From NCBI GenBank assembly GCA_964511495.1, contig CAZEFT010000023.1, forward strand, positions 1 to 46,864: a stretch of DNA of 46,864 nucleotides. Reading direction: 5' to 3'. The translations under genes were made by a program, and so were the position numbers. This stretch comes from Litorimonas sp964511495 (GTDB lineage Bacteria > Pseudomonadota > Alphaproteobacteria > Caulobacterales > Maricaulaceae). Below the pieces are notes generated by a model. The model made no database searches, was not told the origin of the DNA, and worked only from the letters and a program-made list of their open reading frames with translations. The first letter of the stretch is position 1; each line of letters begins with the position of its first letter. Of this stretch, positions 7,460 through 17,500 are shown in pieces.

Positions 7460-8479
7460 TTATTTATTCTCAGTGTCAGTAATTTCGAACAGATAAAGTA
7501 GCGTGCGTTGGCGGGCTGAAAAATTATCATCGGAAATTATATAGACAAGCCTGCGGCCATCATCAGTTTTCGTTTCGACAATTCCTTCAAAATTATCAAC
7601 ATTGAGCGGTGGGGTGAGGGTGAGTTCTGAACGCCCATAATCCCATCGGATGATATTTCGATTTCCTATTTTCTTATCATAGGTACGGTAGAGCGATGCG
7701 CTATCAGATAATCCAACGAGAGAATACGGAGCCGGGATCGCCACTGTTTTGATATGAGAGCTCTCGACCTTCTTGTCTGTCAACGGGATTGTCAAAAGCG
7801 GCGCTTGTCCGTCTTTCTCCATCTCGAACCCGACAATTATCTCCCCGGTGTTTTTAATATCTAAGGCTTCCGCCCCGTTATTTTTGGGAACTTTCTTTTT
7901 CAGTAATTTGTCCGGTAGATTGACGACTTTAGCTCCGCGTGAAGCAGCGCCGCATTGAAACAAATCATAAGCGAGAATGCGATGTTTGCGTTCAAAGCTT
8001 ATAAAAATTAGGCCTTCAAAATAAGAAACACCTTCAGCATCAGCGTCCATCTTTCCGGTTAATGGCTTGCCACGTCTGTCCAGCAAAGGAGTCATAGCTC
8101 CGCTGCCACTGGGTGCATGATCCCTCATGCCGATAGCAAAGAAATGTCCCTTATCTGAGACAGTTAGCAAATCACCGCTCGGCAGAATGTCTATGCCCGA
8201 CAGCCCGCCAAAATCAGTGTTGTCACTTGTGAGGTGCCAGCCTTTGATAAATTCAACACTTTGAGGGAGTGCTTTCTTAATATTCGCTGTAGAGCCCAAC
8301 TCCACCTCTTTGACCCTAATATTTACCGAGGCTAAGGGGAAGTTGTCTGTACCTTTCGGGCAGGAGCTCTCCCGTAATTCATCCAACCTGACTTCTAGGC
8401 GATTGTCTTGCGCAAGTACCGTGAATGGGGTCAGGGCCGTTATGGACAGAAGGAGCGATGTAAAAACCAATGCGCGCAT
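7460..8479 (-). CDS. exported esterase-like protein of the phytase family
   Basis: About 339 residues with a cleavable signal peptide ending ..TVLAQ. The mature part matches the esterase-like activity of phytase domain (PF13449 type), a beta-propeller. Motifs are DFGGLSGIDILPSGDLLTVSDKG, DADAEGVSYFEGL, NNGAEALDI, VDNFEGIVE and the closing YIISDDNF...RTLLYLFEI. The repeated acidic xGxExL/xFEGI motifs probably bind metal. The longest frame begins with GTG at 8485. The ATG at 8479 is better because AAGG lies 8 bases before it. It starts 21 bases after the end of the deaminase gene on the same strand and is likely co-transcribed. The substrate is unknown; a phosphoester is only a guess. Confidence 0.82.
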   Translation of the reverse strand: MRALVFTSLLLSITALTPFTVLAQDNRLEVRLDELRESSCPKGTDNFPLASVNIRVKEVELGSTANIKKALPQSVEFIKGWHLTSDNTDFGGLSGIDILPSGDLLTVSDKGHFFAIGMRDHAPSGSGAMTPLLDRRGKPLTGKMDADAEGVSYFEGLIFISFERKHRILAYDLFQCGAASRGAKVVNLPDKLLKKKVPKNNGAEALDIKNTGEIIVGFEMEKDGQAPLLTIPLTDKKVESSHIKTVAIPAPYSLVGLSDSASLYRTYDKKIGNRNIIRWDYGRSELTLTPPLNVDNFEGIVETKTDDGRRLVYIISDDNFSARQRTLLYLFEITDTENK

Positions 8480-8500
8480 AATCACTGCCTTAAAGTATAT

Positions 8501-9517
8501 TTAGATATGTTCTGCAATAGCGCGGTCTAATTCGTCCATTAAGGCAGATTTGCGTGATTGCGATAAATAAGCGCCTTCAAATCCATTGCGTACAAGCGTG
8601 ATGATATCGTCATGTTCAAGGGAGAGCGCATCGGCGGTGCGGATGTAATTGTCGTTCAAATAGCCTCCGAAATATGAAGGGTCATCCGAATTGACGGTTG
8701 CTTTCAAGCCTTTATCCAGCATGATTTTTAAAGGGTGATTTTCAAGACTGTCCACCACGCATAATTTCAAATTGGAGAGTGGACAGACAGTAAGGTACAT
8801 TTTGTCTTTGGCCAATCTATCCGTCAATGCGGCGTCCTCAAGTGACCGATTTCCATGATCAATTCTGTCCACTTTTAAAAGATCCAGAGCCTCATAGACA
8901 TAATCCGGTGGACCTTCTTCTCCGGCGTGGGCAAAGCTTTTTAATCTCAGTTTACGTGCCGCCTCGTAAACACTTTCAAATTTGGACGGGGGATGCCCAA
9001 GTTCAGAAGAGTCTAAACCAACACCTAAAAGGCGGTCTAAATAGGGTTTGGCCTGTTCCAACGTTTCAAAGGCAGCCTCTTCAGAGAGGTGACGTAAGAA
9101 AGACAAGATGAGGTGCGAGGAAATCCCGAACGCTTGCTCTCCTGCCTCTAACCCGCTGAGTATGCCTTCAATGGCATCTGAAAAAGCCACTCCGCGTTCT
9201 GTATGACCTTGAGGGTCAAAGAATATTTCAACATGGCGGCAATTATCGGCGTGGACGCGCTTCAAATAAGCAAATGTCAAATCATGGAAATCCTTCTGAG
9301 TTTGTAAGACTGACATCCCTTGATAATATATATCCAGAAATTCTTGGAGGTTGCTAAACTCATAAGCCGCTCTGATGTCTTCTACTGTCTCATAGGGAAG
9401 TTTAACCTGATTACGCTCTGCAAACTCGAACATTTGCTCGGGTTCTAAACTGCCTTCAATATGGAGATGCAACTCGGCTTTCGGCAGGGCGCGGATAAAA
9501 TTATGTAAATCTGACAT
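8501..9517 (-). CDS. adenine deaminase (adenosine deaminase superfamily)
   Basis: A 338-residue metal-dependent aminohydrolase. Zinc and catalytic residues are visible: H17 and H19 (ELHLHIEGS), H197 and E200 (FAHAGEE), H221 (DHGNRS) and D278/D279 (NSDDPSYF). The segments FFDPQGHTERG, SSHLILSFLRHLSEE and GLDSSELGHPPSKF match the adenine deaminase branch (yeast Aah1-like, adenine to hypoxanthine) rather than the classical adenosine deaminases. It is cytosolic and acts in purine salvage. The gene is complete and followed after 21 bases by the phytase-type gene. Family membership is near certain. The choice of adenine over adenosine rests on motif resemblance only. Confidence 0.88.
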   Translation of the reverse strand: MSDLHNFIRALPKAELHLHIEGSLEPEQMFEFAERNQVKLPYETVEDIRAAYEFSNLQEFLDIYYQGMSVLQTQKDFHDLTFAYLKRVHADNCRHVEIFFDPQGHTERGVAFSDAIEGILSGLEAGEQAFGISSHLILSFLRHLSEEAAFETLEQAKPYLDRLLGVGLDSSELGHPPSKFESVYEAARKLRLKSFAHAGEEGPPDYVYEALDLLKVDRIDHGNRSLEDAALTDRLAKDKMYLTVCPLSNLKLCVVDSLENHPLKIMLDKGLKATVNSDDPSYFGGYLNDNYIRTADALSLEHDDIITLVRNGFEGAYLSQSRKSALMDELDRAIAEHI

Positions 9518-9767
9518 GGCTTTCGCCTAGCGCATGACAGGATATAATCCAAGACGCAAAGCTGTATCTTTGAGCGAGGTCGTGCGCTCTTTCTAGCCAA
9601 TCAGTTTCCCGAAAAAGCGACCATCCATGACTAATGGTCAAAAGTGATTAAGCTGACATGAGCTGTGACAATGGTCAGAGGTGGGAGGGTTTCGACTAGA
9701 ATTTCGACAAAGAGAAATGACCCACCCGAAAACAGGCTCAATAAAATGAGGGTCGTTTCGATGTAAA
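9518..9767. other. 250-base gap between parE and the deaminase
   Basis: No open frame of note. GACCAT (9619-9624) and ATGGTC (9634-9639) form a 6-bp inverted repeat, and a further ATGGTC follows about 30 bases on. It lies between the end of parE and the start of the deaminase gene, both on the minus strand, so it may hold the deaminase promoter. I could not pick a convincing -35/-10 pair or a terminator for parE. Confidence 0.4.
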
Positions 9768-11759
9768 TTATATATCGACCTCTTCGATGAATTGGGCGTG
9801 ATCCTGAATATATTGGAAACGCAGATCAGCGCGTTTCCCCATGAGCGTTTCTACGAGTGACTCTGTGGTGGGGAGGGCGCTCGCATCGATTGTAATACGG
9901 GCCAGAGTACGACTTTTAGGATCCATCGTCGTTGATTTTAATTGTCCCGGGTTCATCTCTCCCAGTCCTTTAAATCGTCCAATATCGACCTTGGATTTTC
10001 CTTTAAACTCTGTATTCATCAATTCTTCTCGATGCGCGTCGTCAATCGCGTAAACCGTTTTCCCGCCCGCACTCATTTTATAAAGTGGCGGCATGGCCAT
10101 GAAGAGCCGGCCTTCTTCGATAAGCCCTGGCGTATAGCGATAGAAAAAAGTGATAAGCAAAGCTGCAATATGCGCACCGTCCACATCCGCATCTGTCATA
10201 ATAACAACACGTTCATAGCGTAGGTCATCAGTATCGAATTTTTTCCCGAGACCGACACCGAGGGCAACACAGAGATCGGTAATCTCTGCATTGCGTTGAA
10301 TCTTGTCCATTGTGGCGGATTCAACATTTAGGATTTTTCCTTTTAAGGGAAGTATAGCCTGTGTTTTCCGATCCCGGGCTTGTTTGGCTGACCCGCCCGC
10401 AGAGTCGCCTTCGACGATAAAGATTTCCGTGTCATCTGCCCCCTTATTTGAGCAATCGGCGAGTTTCCCGGGGAGTCGTAATTTCTTTGTCGCTGATTTT
10501 CGTTTGACGTCACGGGCTTTGCGGCGCTTGACCCGTTCATCAGCGCGCTCAATCGCCCATTCCAAGAGCGCATTGGCGTCTTTGGGTGAACTGGCGAGCC
10601 AATGGTCAAAGGGGTCTCGAACGGCATTTTCGACAAGCTTTGTGGCTTCTGAGCTAGAGAGGCGGTCTTTCGTCTGCCCGACAAAATCAGGGTCTGAAAT
10701 AAAGACGGAAACTAGTGCGCCTGCGCCGAACATGACATCATCGGGCTGAACATGGCTGAACTTTTTACCCATGCCAGCAATATCGGCATAGGCGCGCAAA
10801 CCTTTGGTAATTGCGGCGCGCAAACCGGCCACATGTGTTCCGCCTTCAGGGGTCGGAACCGTATTACAATAGGATCGGACGAAGCTGTCGGCCTCACCGA
10901 ATCCTTCGGGGCTCCAAGACAAAGCCCATTCAACCCGCCCATGACCGTCTGTTTTTTTGGAGCGTCCGGCGAAGAGTTCCGACGTAATTGTGGCTTTTTT
11001 GCCCAAAGTCTCTTGTAGGAAATCCGCTAAGCCCCCCGGAAAATGAAACACGGCTTCGGCTTCGATTTCGTCCGTCGCCTTGACAAGCTCGGGGTCGCAT
11101 TTCCAACGAATTTCAACACCGGGTTCCAAATAGGCTTTGGCACGGGCCATGCGGAAAAGACGGGCGGCACGAAAACGTGCTTTTTTTCCGAAAATTTCCG
11201 GATCAGGATGGAAGCGTACTTTTGTGCCGCGGCGATTATTAACCGAACCTACTTTTTCCAATTTTCCCTGCGGGACGCCTTTAGCAAAACGCATGCGATA
11301 GAGCGTTTTATTTCGCGCGACTTCGACCTCTAAATGATCGGACAAAGCGTTCACAACTGATACGCCTACACCGTGAAGACCGCCCGATGTTTCATAGGCC
11401 TTGGAACTGAATTTACCGCCAGAATGCAATTCCGTCATAATGACTTCGAGGGCTGACTTTTTCGGGTATTTAGGGTGAGGGTCGACCGGAATACCTCGTC
11501 CATTATCGGAAATGGAGAGAAAGCCATCGGCTTCTAATTCAACCTCAATCCGTGTAGCGTGACCGGCCACGGCTTCATCCATGGAATTATCAATCACTTC
11601 GGCAAATAAATGGTGAAGCGCCCGATCATCCGTTCCGCCAATATACATGCCGGGCCGCAAGCGGACAGGTTCCAACCCTTCCAGAACCTGAATGTCTTTG
11701 GCGGAATAGGCATTGCTGGCCGCTTCGCCTTTACCATCAAAAAGAGATTTATCGGTCAT
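9768..11759 (-). CDS. parE: DNA topoisomerase IV subunit B
   Basis: A 663-residue GHKL ATPase/TOPRIM subunit of topoisomerase IV, which decatenates daughter chromosomes with ParC. In order: ATP-binding EVIDNSMDEA (about 55), SDNGRGIPVD (about 83), the lid SGGLHGVGVSVVNALS (about 124), the transducer domain, the TOPRIM IFIVEGDSAGGSAKQARDR (about 450), and metal-binding TDADVDGAHIAALL followed by TFFYRYTPGLIEEGRLF (about 525-550). The LEEGRL/YK... context and the length without a GyrB-type insertion favour ParE over GyrB. No obvious Shine-Dalgarno precedes the ATG. It lies downstream of glnE on the same strand with 93 bases between. Confidence 0.95.
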   Translation of the reverse strand: MTDKSLFDGKGEAASNAYSAKDIQVLEGLEPVRLRPGMYIGGTDDRALHHLFAEVIDNSMDEAVAGHATRIEVELEADGFLSISDNGRGIPVDPHPKYPKKSALEVIMTELHSGGKFSSKAYETSGGLHGVGVSVVNALSDHLEVEVARNKTLYRMRFAKGVPQGKLEKVGSVNNRRGTKVRFHPDPEIFGKKARFRAARLFRMARAKAYLEPGVEIRWKCDPELVKATDEIEAEAVFHFPGGLADFLQETLGKKATITSELFAGRSKKTDGHGRVEWALSWSPEGFGEADSFVRSYCNTVPTPEGGTHVAGLRAAITKGLRAYADIAGMGKKFSHVQPDDVMFGAGALVSVFISDPDFVGQTKDRLSSSEATKLVENAVRDPFDHWLASSPKDANALLEWAIERADERVKRRKARDVKRKSATKKLRLPGKLADCSNKGADDTEIFIVEGDSAGGSAKQARDRKTQAILPLKGKILNVESATMDKIQRNAEITDLCVALGVGLGKKFDTDDLRYERVVIMTDADVDGAHIAALLITFFYRYTPGLIEEGRLFMAMPPLYKMSAGGKTVYAIDDAHREELMNTEFKGKSKVDIGRFKGLGEMNPGQLKSTTMDPKSRTLARITIDASALPTTESLVETLMGKRADLRFQYIQDHAQFIEEVDI

Positions 11760-11852
11760 AGGATCAATCAGAACAAGAAGTGAATCACGTGATGCAATAT
11801 GGAGTCTGTGACGGCAGAGGCAAGGGTCTAATCGAGCGGAATAAGGGGATAG

Positions 11853-14468
11853 TTATGAGGTGGCTACCGTCTTATCAGACCAACGCACGGGATATGATGT
11901 ATCGTCGCTCGGCATCTCTATTGTTTTAAAAAGCGCCTGAGTGTGCTGCTCAACAATTTTGGCGTGATAAGCAATACGTTTAACATAGGCCTTTTGAGTC
12001 AGTGCGTGACCGTTTTCAGAAAATACCTTTTGCCGGAACCGCTCCGGAGTCGTGTCAAAGCTTTTTCCTTTCAACCCCAAAAGCCGTTCCCAAACTTGCT
12101 GATATTGCCAAAAGGCGATGGCGTCTTCCAAATCATCGGCGGAGTCATAGCCCATCACAACGCGGCACGCTTGGATATATTGAGCCTGCATGAGCCCCCC
12201 AGGTCGCAATTTCGCATTGCAAATATCAGGTGGTGTTTCCAATAGTCTTTGATCATTAATGCGCCCCCACATCACTTTGGCGTCGGTGAGAAATTGTTCA
12301 CGCTCTCTCGGTCGATTTATGATATCCTGACAAAAAGCAAAAATATCCTGACCCAAATTTTCATTTCCGGCTATGGGGCGACTATGAGCGAGGGCAATAT
12401 GCTCCCAATTATGGGCGCGGGTTTCGTGGTGGTTTTTAAAACTGGCCAATTTAACAGCAGGAGGCCCACTGCGTCCGGACGGTCTTAAGCGCATATCCAA
12501 TTCATAGGCGATGCCTTCGCGCAAGGGTGTCATCAAAGTGGTTTTTAAACGCCTGACGATTTTGGCTGCGCACTCGCTCTCCACACTGTCGTCAAAAACA
12601 AAAACTAGATCCAAATCTGATTTTGGGGCCATTGAGCGCGTGCCCATTTTCCCTAATCCCATCACGGCCATTTGCGGATAGTCAATGTCCAATTCTTCAA
12701 TGACGATTTGTATCGCGACCTCCAAACAAATTTCGGCAAGCTCTGTCAGATTGTTTTGTAAGGTTGGAAGGCTGTCATCCTTCTCCATAAAGCGGTGATA
12801 ATAGAGGAATAAATGCTCGTTCACAAAGCGCCGCAATCGATCCAGTCTGAAGCCATATTCATCATCCGCCAAAATAGCGGACGGATCGGGCCTAGCCACA
12901 GAATGCGGTAAAAGGAAAATATCAATAATATGCGGTGACTGCTCAAGCAGGGACGTCATATGTGGAGAATGAAGTAGCGGTGTTATCAGAGTGTCCAATA
13001 ACCCCTCATGACGATTGAGAAGATCGAAATATTGCGCGGAGCGCGAAATTGATTTCAGGAACCGATCAATGTTCAGCAGAGCAGTTTCTGTCTCGGCTTG
13101 GCTATTGACGACGCGACTTAAGAGTGTTCGTCCCAAATTTCGATATTTGGTCCGCGCTGAGGCCGGAAGTCCATGCGCATTGAACCCGTTTTTCCAAGAG
13201 GTTATGATCTCTTGCGCGACTGGCGGTAACGCATTCTCCTGAATAGAAGGAGAGATCGCATCTGCTTTATCGCCGGAACTAAATAAGGATTTGAATCGCC
13301 TATTTACGGCATTTCGAATGTTGAAAATATCGTCGCGAAAACCATTGTCATTTTCATAACCGGATAGTGCCAAAAGCGCGGTTTTATCTTCTTCATTTTG
13401 GGGAACTAAATGGGTTTGCTCATTGCGCATCATTTGCCGGGCGTTTTCAATGCGCCGCAGAGTTTGATATGCGCTTGAAAGAGTCTTGGCTTCATCCTGC
13501 TCCAAATGACCCAAATCAGCGAGTGTCTTCAAAGCTCGCAGCGTTTCTGTTTGGCGTAATTCTGTTTGTTTTCCGCCCCAAACCAGCTGTTGAGCATTGG
13601 CGATGAATTCAATTTCGCGAATACCGCCCGCGCCGAGTTTTAGATTAAACCCGTCCGGACTGTCCGTAATAGGTTCAGGTTGTTGGCGTTCATAAGATAG
13701 GCCGGGATGTTCATTATTAATACGGGTTTTCAAATCTGCTAAATCATCCAACGCCCGAAAATCCAAGTTTTGAGGCCAGATAAATGGCGTGAGGGTTTGT
13801 AGAAAGTTCTCGCCGACGATTTTGTCACCCGCCACAATGCGGGCCTTCATCAAAGCGAGACGATGCCAAGGCAAAGCGCGAAAAAAATAGAACTTTTCGG
13901 CTTTGGCTGTGGAGAAGGCCAAACCCGTTCCCGAACTCTCAGGGCGTAAACGCCAATCCACCCGCCAAATATGGTTTGGCGAATTACGGGGTGTTAGAAT
14001 TTGTGTGAGAACTTTTAAACATTGATTGGTGATGTAAGCCTGCCCCTTATTCGCGGAGACAGGGAGACTATCAGCATCGTAAAAGGCGACGAGATCAATA
14101 TCTGAAGAGAAATTGAGATCATGCCCGCCTAATTTCCCAAGACCCAAAATAAAAAGTCCATGTGGCGTGTCGGCTTTTACTGAGAACCTTCGGCACGTCT
14201 CTTCCCACGCTAAATTAAGTGCTGACTGAATGGTTGCGTCTGCAAAGGCGCATTGTGCTTGTCCGAGTTTTTGGAACGCTTTGAGGGTGTCTGCGGCCTC
14301 GTTTTTTATTGTCGTGGTTTGATTATGAAAGAACTCTATCGCCCATTTGAGTGCGAACCTATCTTTAAGGGTTTGCAGGGTCTTCTGATCTGCCGCAGCA
14401 CTGGCGGCGCGGGTCAATTCCGACAGGTTTTCGGAAACATCGCCATAGTTATCATACAGCCCCGACAA
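11853..14468 (-). CDS. glnE: glutamine synthetase adenylyltransferase/adenylyl-removing enzyme
   Basis: This bifunctional regulator of glutamine synthetase has two nucleotidyltransferase halves. The N-terminal deadenylylating half has LGLGKLGGHDLNFSSDIDL with D123 and D125. The C-terminal adenylylating half has MGLGKMGTRSMAPKSDLDLVF near residue 600. Both active-site motifs are intact, followed by the AQYIQACRV...-type C-terminal helices. Length is 871 residues, some 70-100 shorter than usual. The first available ATG/GTG/TTG is a TTG at 14468 with no ribosome-binding site. The frame stays open another 29 codons upstream, reading family-like sequence (SQIQHSPYLSGLY) across the end of the autotransporter gene. 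The true start may therefore be a rarer codon. Nitrogen-status control of the product is family knowledge. Confidence 0.9.
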   Translation of the reverse strand: MSGLYDNYGDVSENLSELTRAASAAADQKTLQTLKDRFALKWAIEFFHNQTTTIKNEAADTLKAFQKLGQAQCAFADATIQSALNLAWEETCRRFSVKADTPHGLFILGLGKLGGHDLNFSSDIDLVAFYDADSLPVSANKGQAYITNQCLKVLTQILTPRNSPNHIWRVDWRLRPESSGTGLAFSTAKAEKFYFFRALPWHRLALMKARIVAGDKIVGENFLQTLTPFIWPQNLDFRALDDLADLKTRINNEHPGLSYERQQPEPITDSPDGFNLKLGAGGIREIEFIANAQQLVWGGKQTELRQTETLRALKTLADLGHLEQDEAKTLSSAYQTLRRIENARQMMRNEQTHLVPQNEEDKTALLALSGYENDNGFRDDIFNIRNAVNRRFKSLFSSGDKADAISPSIQENALPPVAQEIITSWKNGFNAHGLPASARTKYRNLGRTLLSRVVNSQAETETALLNIDRFLKSISRSAQYFDLLNRHEGLLDTLITPLLHSPHMTSLLEQSPHIIDIFLLPHSVARPDPSAILADDEYGFRLDRLRRFVNEHLFLYYHRFMEKDDSLPTLQNNLTELAEICLEVAIQIVIEELDIDYPQMAVMGLGKMGTRSMAPKSDLDLVFVFDDSVESECAAKIVRRLKTTLMTPLREGIAYELDMRLRPSGRSGPPAVKLASFKNHHETRAHNWEHIALAHSRPIAGNENLGQDIFAFCQDIINRPREREQFLTDAKVMWGRINDQRLLETPPDICNAKLRPGGLMQAQYIQACRVVMGYDSADDLEDAIAFWQYQQVWERLLGLKGKSFDTTPERFRQKVFSENGHALTQKAYVKRIAYHAKIVEQHTQALFKTIEMPSDDTSYPVRWSDKTVATS

Positions 14469-14498
14469 ATAGGGGCTGTGTTGAATTTGGGAGAGTGT

Positions 14499-14521
14499 CG
14501 TCTCTGTTAGAATAAGAGACG
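14499..14521. repeat. inverted repeat over the autotransporter stop codon
   Basis: CGTCTCT (14499-14505) and AGAGACG (14515-14521) form a perfect 7-bp inverted repeat with a 9-base loop containing the autotransporter stop. No T-run follows on the minus strand, so it is not a normal terminator. It lies where translation of glnE should begin. Confidence 0.5.
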
Positions 14522-17500
14522 GACGACAACGCGTCCCGTATGACGAACAAAGCCGTCACGGATTTCGCTGTCTACATCAAAGCCAATCGATGAATAGGCT
14601 GACCCTGCAGCAACGGAAAAGCCAACAAGAAAACCGCTATCTGGGAAAGCAAATGAGTCAATCGTGGCGCGGTTGCCGCTGAGTCCGGCGAAGGCGAAAT
14701 CCGTACGTGTCGGATCATTGATAAAGGCATGGCGATAACCGACCCGCATTGAGGGTCTGATCCACGTGCGTTTCCCTTGGAATTTAGCCCCGACATTGAA
14801 TAAGGCAGAGGCCGTTGCGCGTTCAGATGTTCGACTGCCAACATTCAACGCGATACCGCTATCGCCGGTTTCCGTATATTCGTCTTCGCTTAAGCGCAGA
14901 TAATCAAGTGAAACGGTCGGACGCATCCAGAAGCGCTCGCTGAGAGCGACTTCATAGCCGGAGCGTATAGAAGCATTGATATGATGCCCTGAATAATCCG
15001 CTGAGGCGCGGCCAAAGAAATCATCAATGCGTACGCGGCGTTGTTGTTCAAAATTATTGTAACCACCGCCGAAATAGAAGTCGGTTCCCAGAACGCCATT
15101 GGCAAGTTCATTGGCCATACCGGCATAGAGCCCACCTTGAACGGTTACCACATCAAGAGGTTCATCCTGTCCAACGACATCTTCAATCTCTGTTGAGGCA
15201 AACCCAACATTCACACCGACGGCATGGAAAGGTCCCCAAGCTGTATCAATACCTGCGGCCAAGCCGAAACCTGCTCCGCGATATTGTTCGGAAAGTCCCG
15301 CGAGGTCTCTATCGGCAAAATAAGCAAATTCCTGTAACCAAGCTCCACCAGGTTTGTCAGGAGAGCGCCGGGCGGCATCCAATTGGTTTGCGACGGCCCC
15401 CACGGCGCCATCTACATTTGCGACAACAAATTCACGCGCGGCCGCAGAAAACTCCGGCAAAAGCTGATTAAAGGCATCGTTAAAATCTGATTCTGTCGTG
15501 ATGTTGGCAATGGCAGACCCTAGCGCATTATTTGCGACAAAGGCTTCGATTGCCGGGTCAAGTGCATTGGATTGTGCTGCATCAAGGCCTAATTGATCGG
15601 CACTGCGCAAATCAACAGTGACGAGGAGGGCTTCCTCGCCGTTAATGACAGCTTCCGAATAGTTAAAGTTATAGAGGAATGGTAGAGCGTCAGATCCAGA
15701 AGCCGCATTGAGCTGCGCCAAAGTTGACGTTGCAAGGTCCAAAGTCGAGGCGTTAGCCAAGATGAAGGAGACGCCATTCACGTCTGATACGATGGAATTA
15801 AACCGTGGCGAAATGATGGATCCGTCAGCAAAGGTAATTGTTCCACTGGCATCCAATGTCGTGGCGGTTCCGTCTTGTCCGTTCAAAGTCGGAAGGAAAG
15901 TTGATGTCCCGTCAAATGAAGCATCCGCAACTGCGACAGGGATAGAGCCTGTCAGAGCGAGCGAGCTTCCATCACTGACATCAATTGTCAAATTATCAGC
16001 ATTGCGAATTGCACCTGTGTATAATGACTCACCTGAAAGAGTGAGTTGATCTTGCCCGGTTCCAAAATCAATGTCCCCTGTCACAATACCTGCCGTGACC
16101 GTGACATTGTCATCACCTGAACCTAATAAAATATCTCCAACCGTGATGGGACTAGGTGGAATTATATCATCGGTCGTATCCTCGTCCTCGATTCGTTGTT
16201 GCAGATAAGTAAAGCCGCTTGTGTTGGCGGAAGCATCCAAAGCGACCAAGGTGAAGGTCGTTTCAGCATTGCCGAGTGGGTCTGAATTGCTTCCAGAGGC
16301 AAGCACGAAGCTTTCATTGGTAAAGCTGGTTAAAGTCCCCGATGCATCACGTATAGCATAAGCTTCGCCGTTCCGGCCGATAATCAGGGCGCTGATTGTT
16401 CCGACATTATAAAGTGAACTTGCTGTAGCATTCGCGCCAATGTCTATGGCAACAGCCTGAATTGGAACGGAAGCTAAAGGATTGTCAGTATCCGCAAACA
16501 CTTCATCTACAGCTTCTGAGGATTGTACCGTGATTACGCCTGAATTATTGATAGCATTGACGATAGCCCCGTCGCCCAAGACGATGGCGCGAGCCAAGCC
16601 TGTTCCGGCTGTGACGCCATCAATTGTGCGTGTTCCGGGTCCGCGAAAGGCGGAGACCGTCATCGTACCGGAGTTTAAGATGCCATCTTGAATTTCTGCA
16701 TCGGAGATAGACAGGATTGTCGCATCGAAGTCGTCAAAGATTCCCTGTGCATTGATAATCCCTTCATTGATGAAACCAAATTGAAGGTCTTCATCAAAAT
16801 CGGCATCATTCGGGTCAGTAATCTGCGCAACGCGACCGATTGCAATAGGTGTGCCTTCGCCATCGATCAAAACAGCGGGGGCGCTGCCGAGTTGTGAAAT
16901 ATTGGACTGTGCTGTGGTCGTGAAGAACCCGGTTCCGTTTCCATCCGTGTCCAGTGTTTCTTCACGTCGTAAATCAAGATGAACACCCTGTGTGACATTA
17001 CCACGAATAGCGATAGCGGAATTGGCTTGCTGTAAATCTTCGGCTTGCAAGTCTTCCCGACCTGTATTGTCGCCGCCCAGTGCCAAGCGTCTGTCAAAAC
17101 GGAAACCGTTTACACCGACTGTGCCAGCATTCACGAAACCACCCTGAATATCACCTGTGACGTTGTAACCGTAAGAGTTGGAACCGAGCACGGAAACCGT
17201 TCCCGTATTTTCGACATTGCCATTCACGTTCCCGGCGATGTTAATGGCGGAGCCGTTATCCCCTAGAAGCGAAAGCTGACCCGCATGAGAGAAATTACCG
17301 GTTAACCCGCCAGGTTCCGTCGCAGAAGAAGCGATATTGATACCAAAGCTTTCACTGCCTTCGACGCGCACAACAGAAGAGGCCTCTAAGGTCACATCCC
17401 CTTCGAAAGGCGACGCACCGGAAATGAGAATGCCTGTGCGACCTGAGCCCTGTGTTCGCGACCCATCGAGCGTCCCGTCATCATCCGTATCTTCGCCCGT

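Noticed and set aside
10303..10749. Long plus-strand frame opposite parE, and similar frames opposite glnE, the autotransporters and the beta-oxidation genes.
   Set aside because: These are antisense shadows of genes with intact family motifs and have no recognisable domain.
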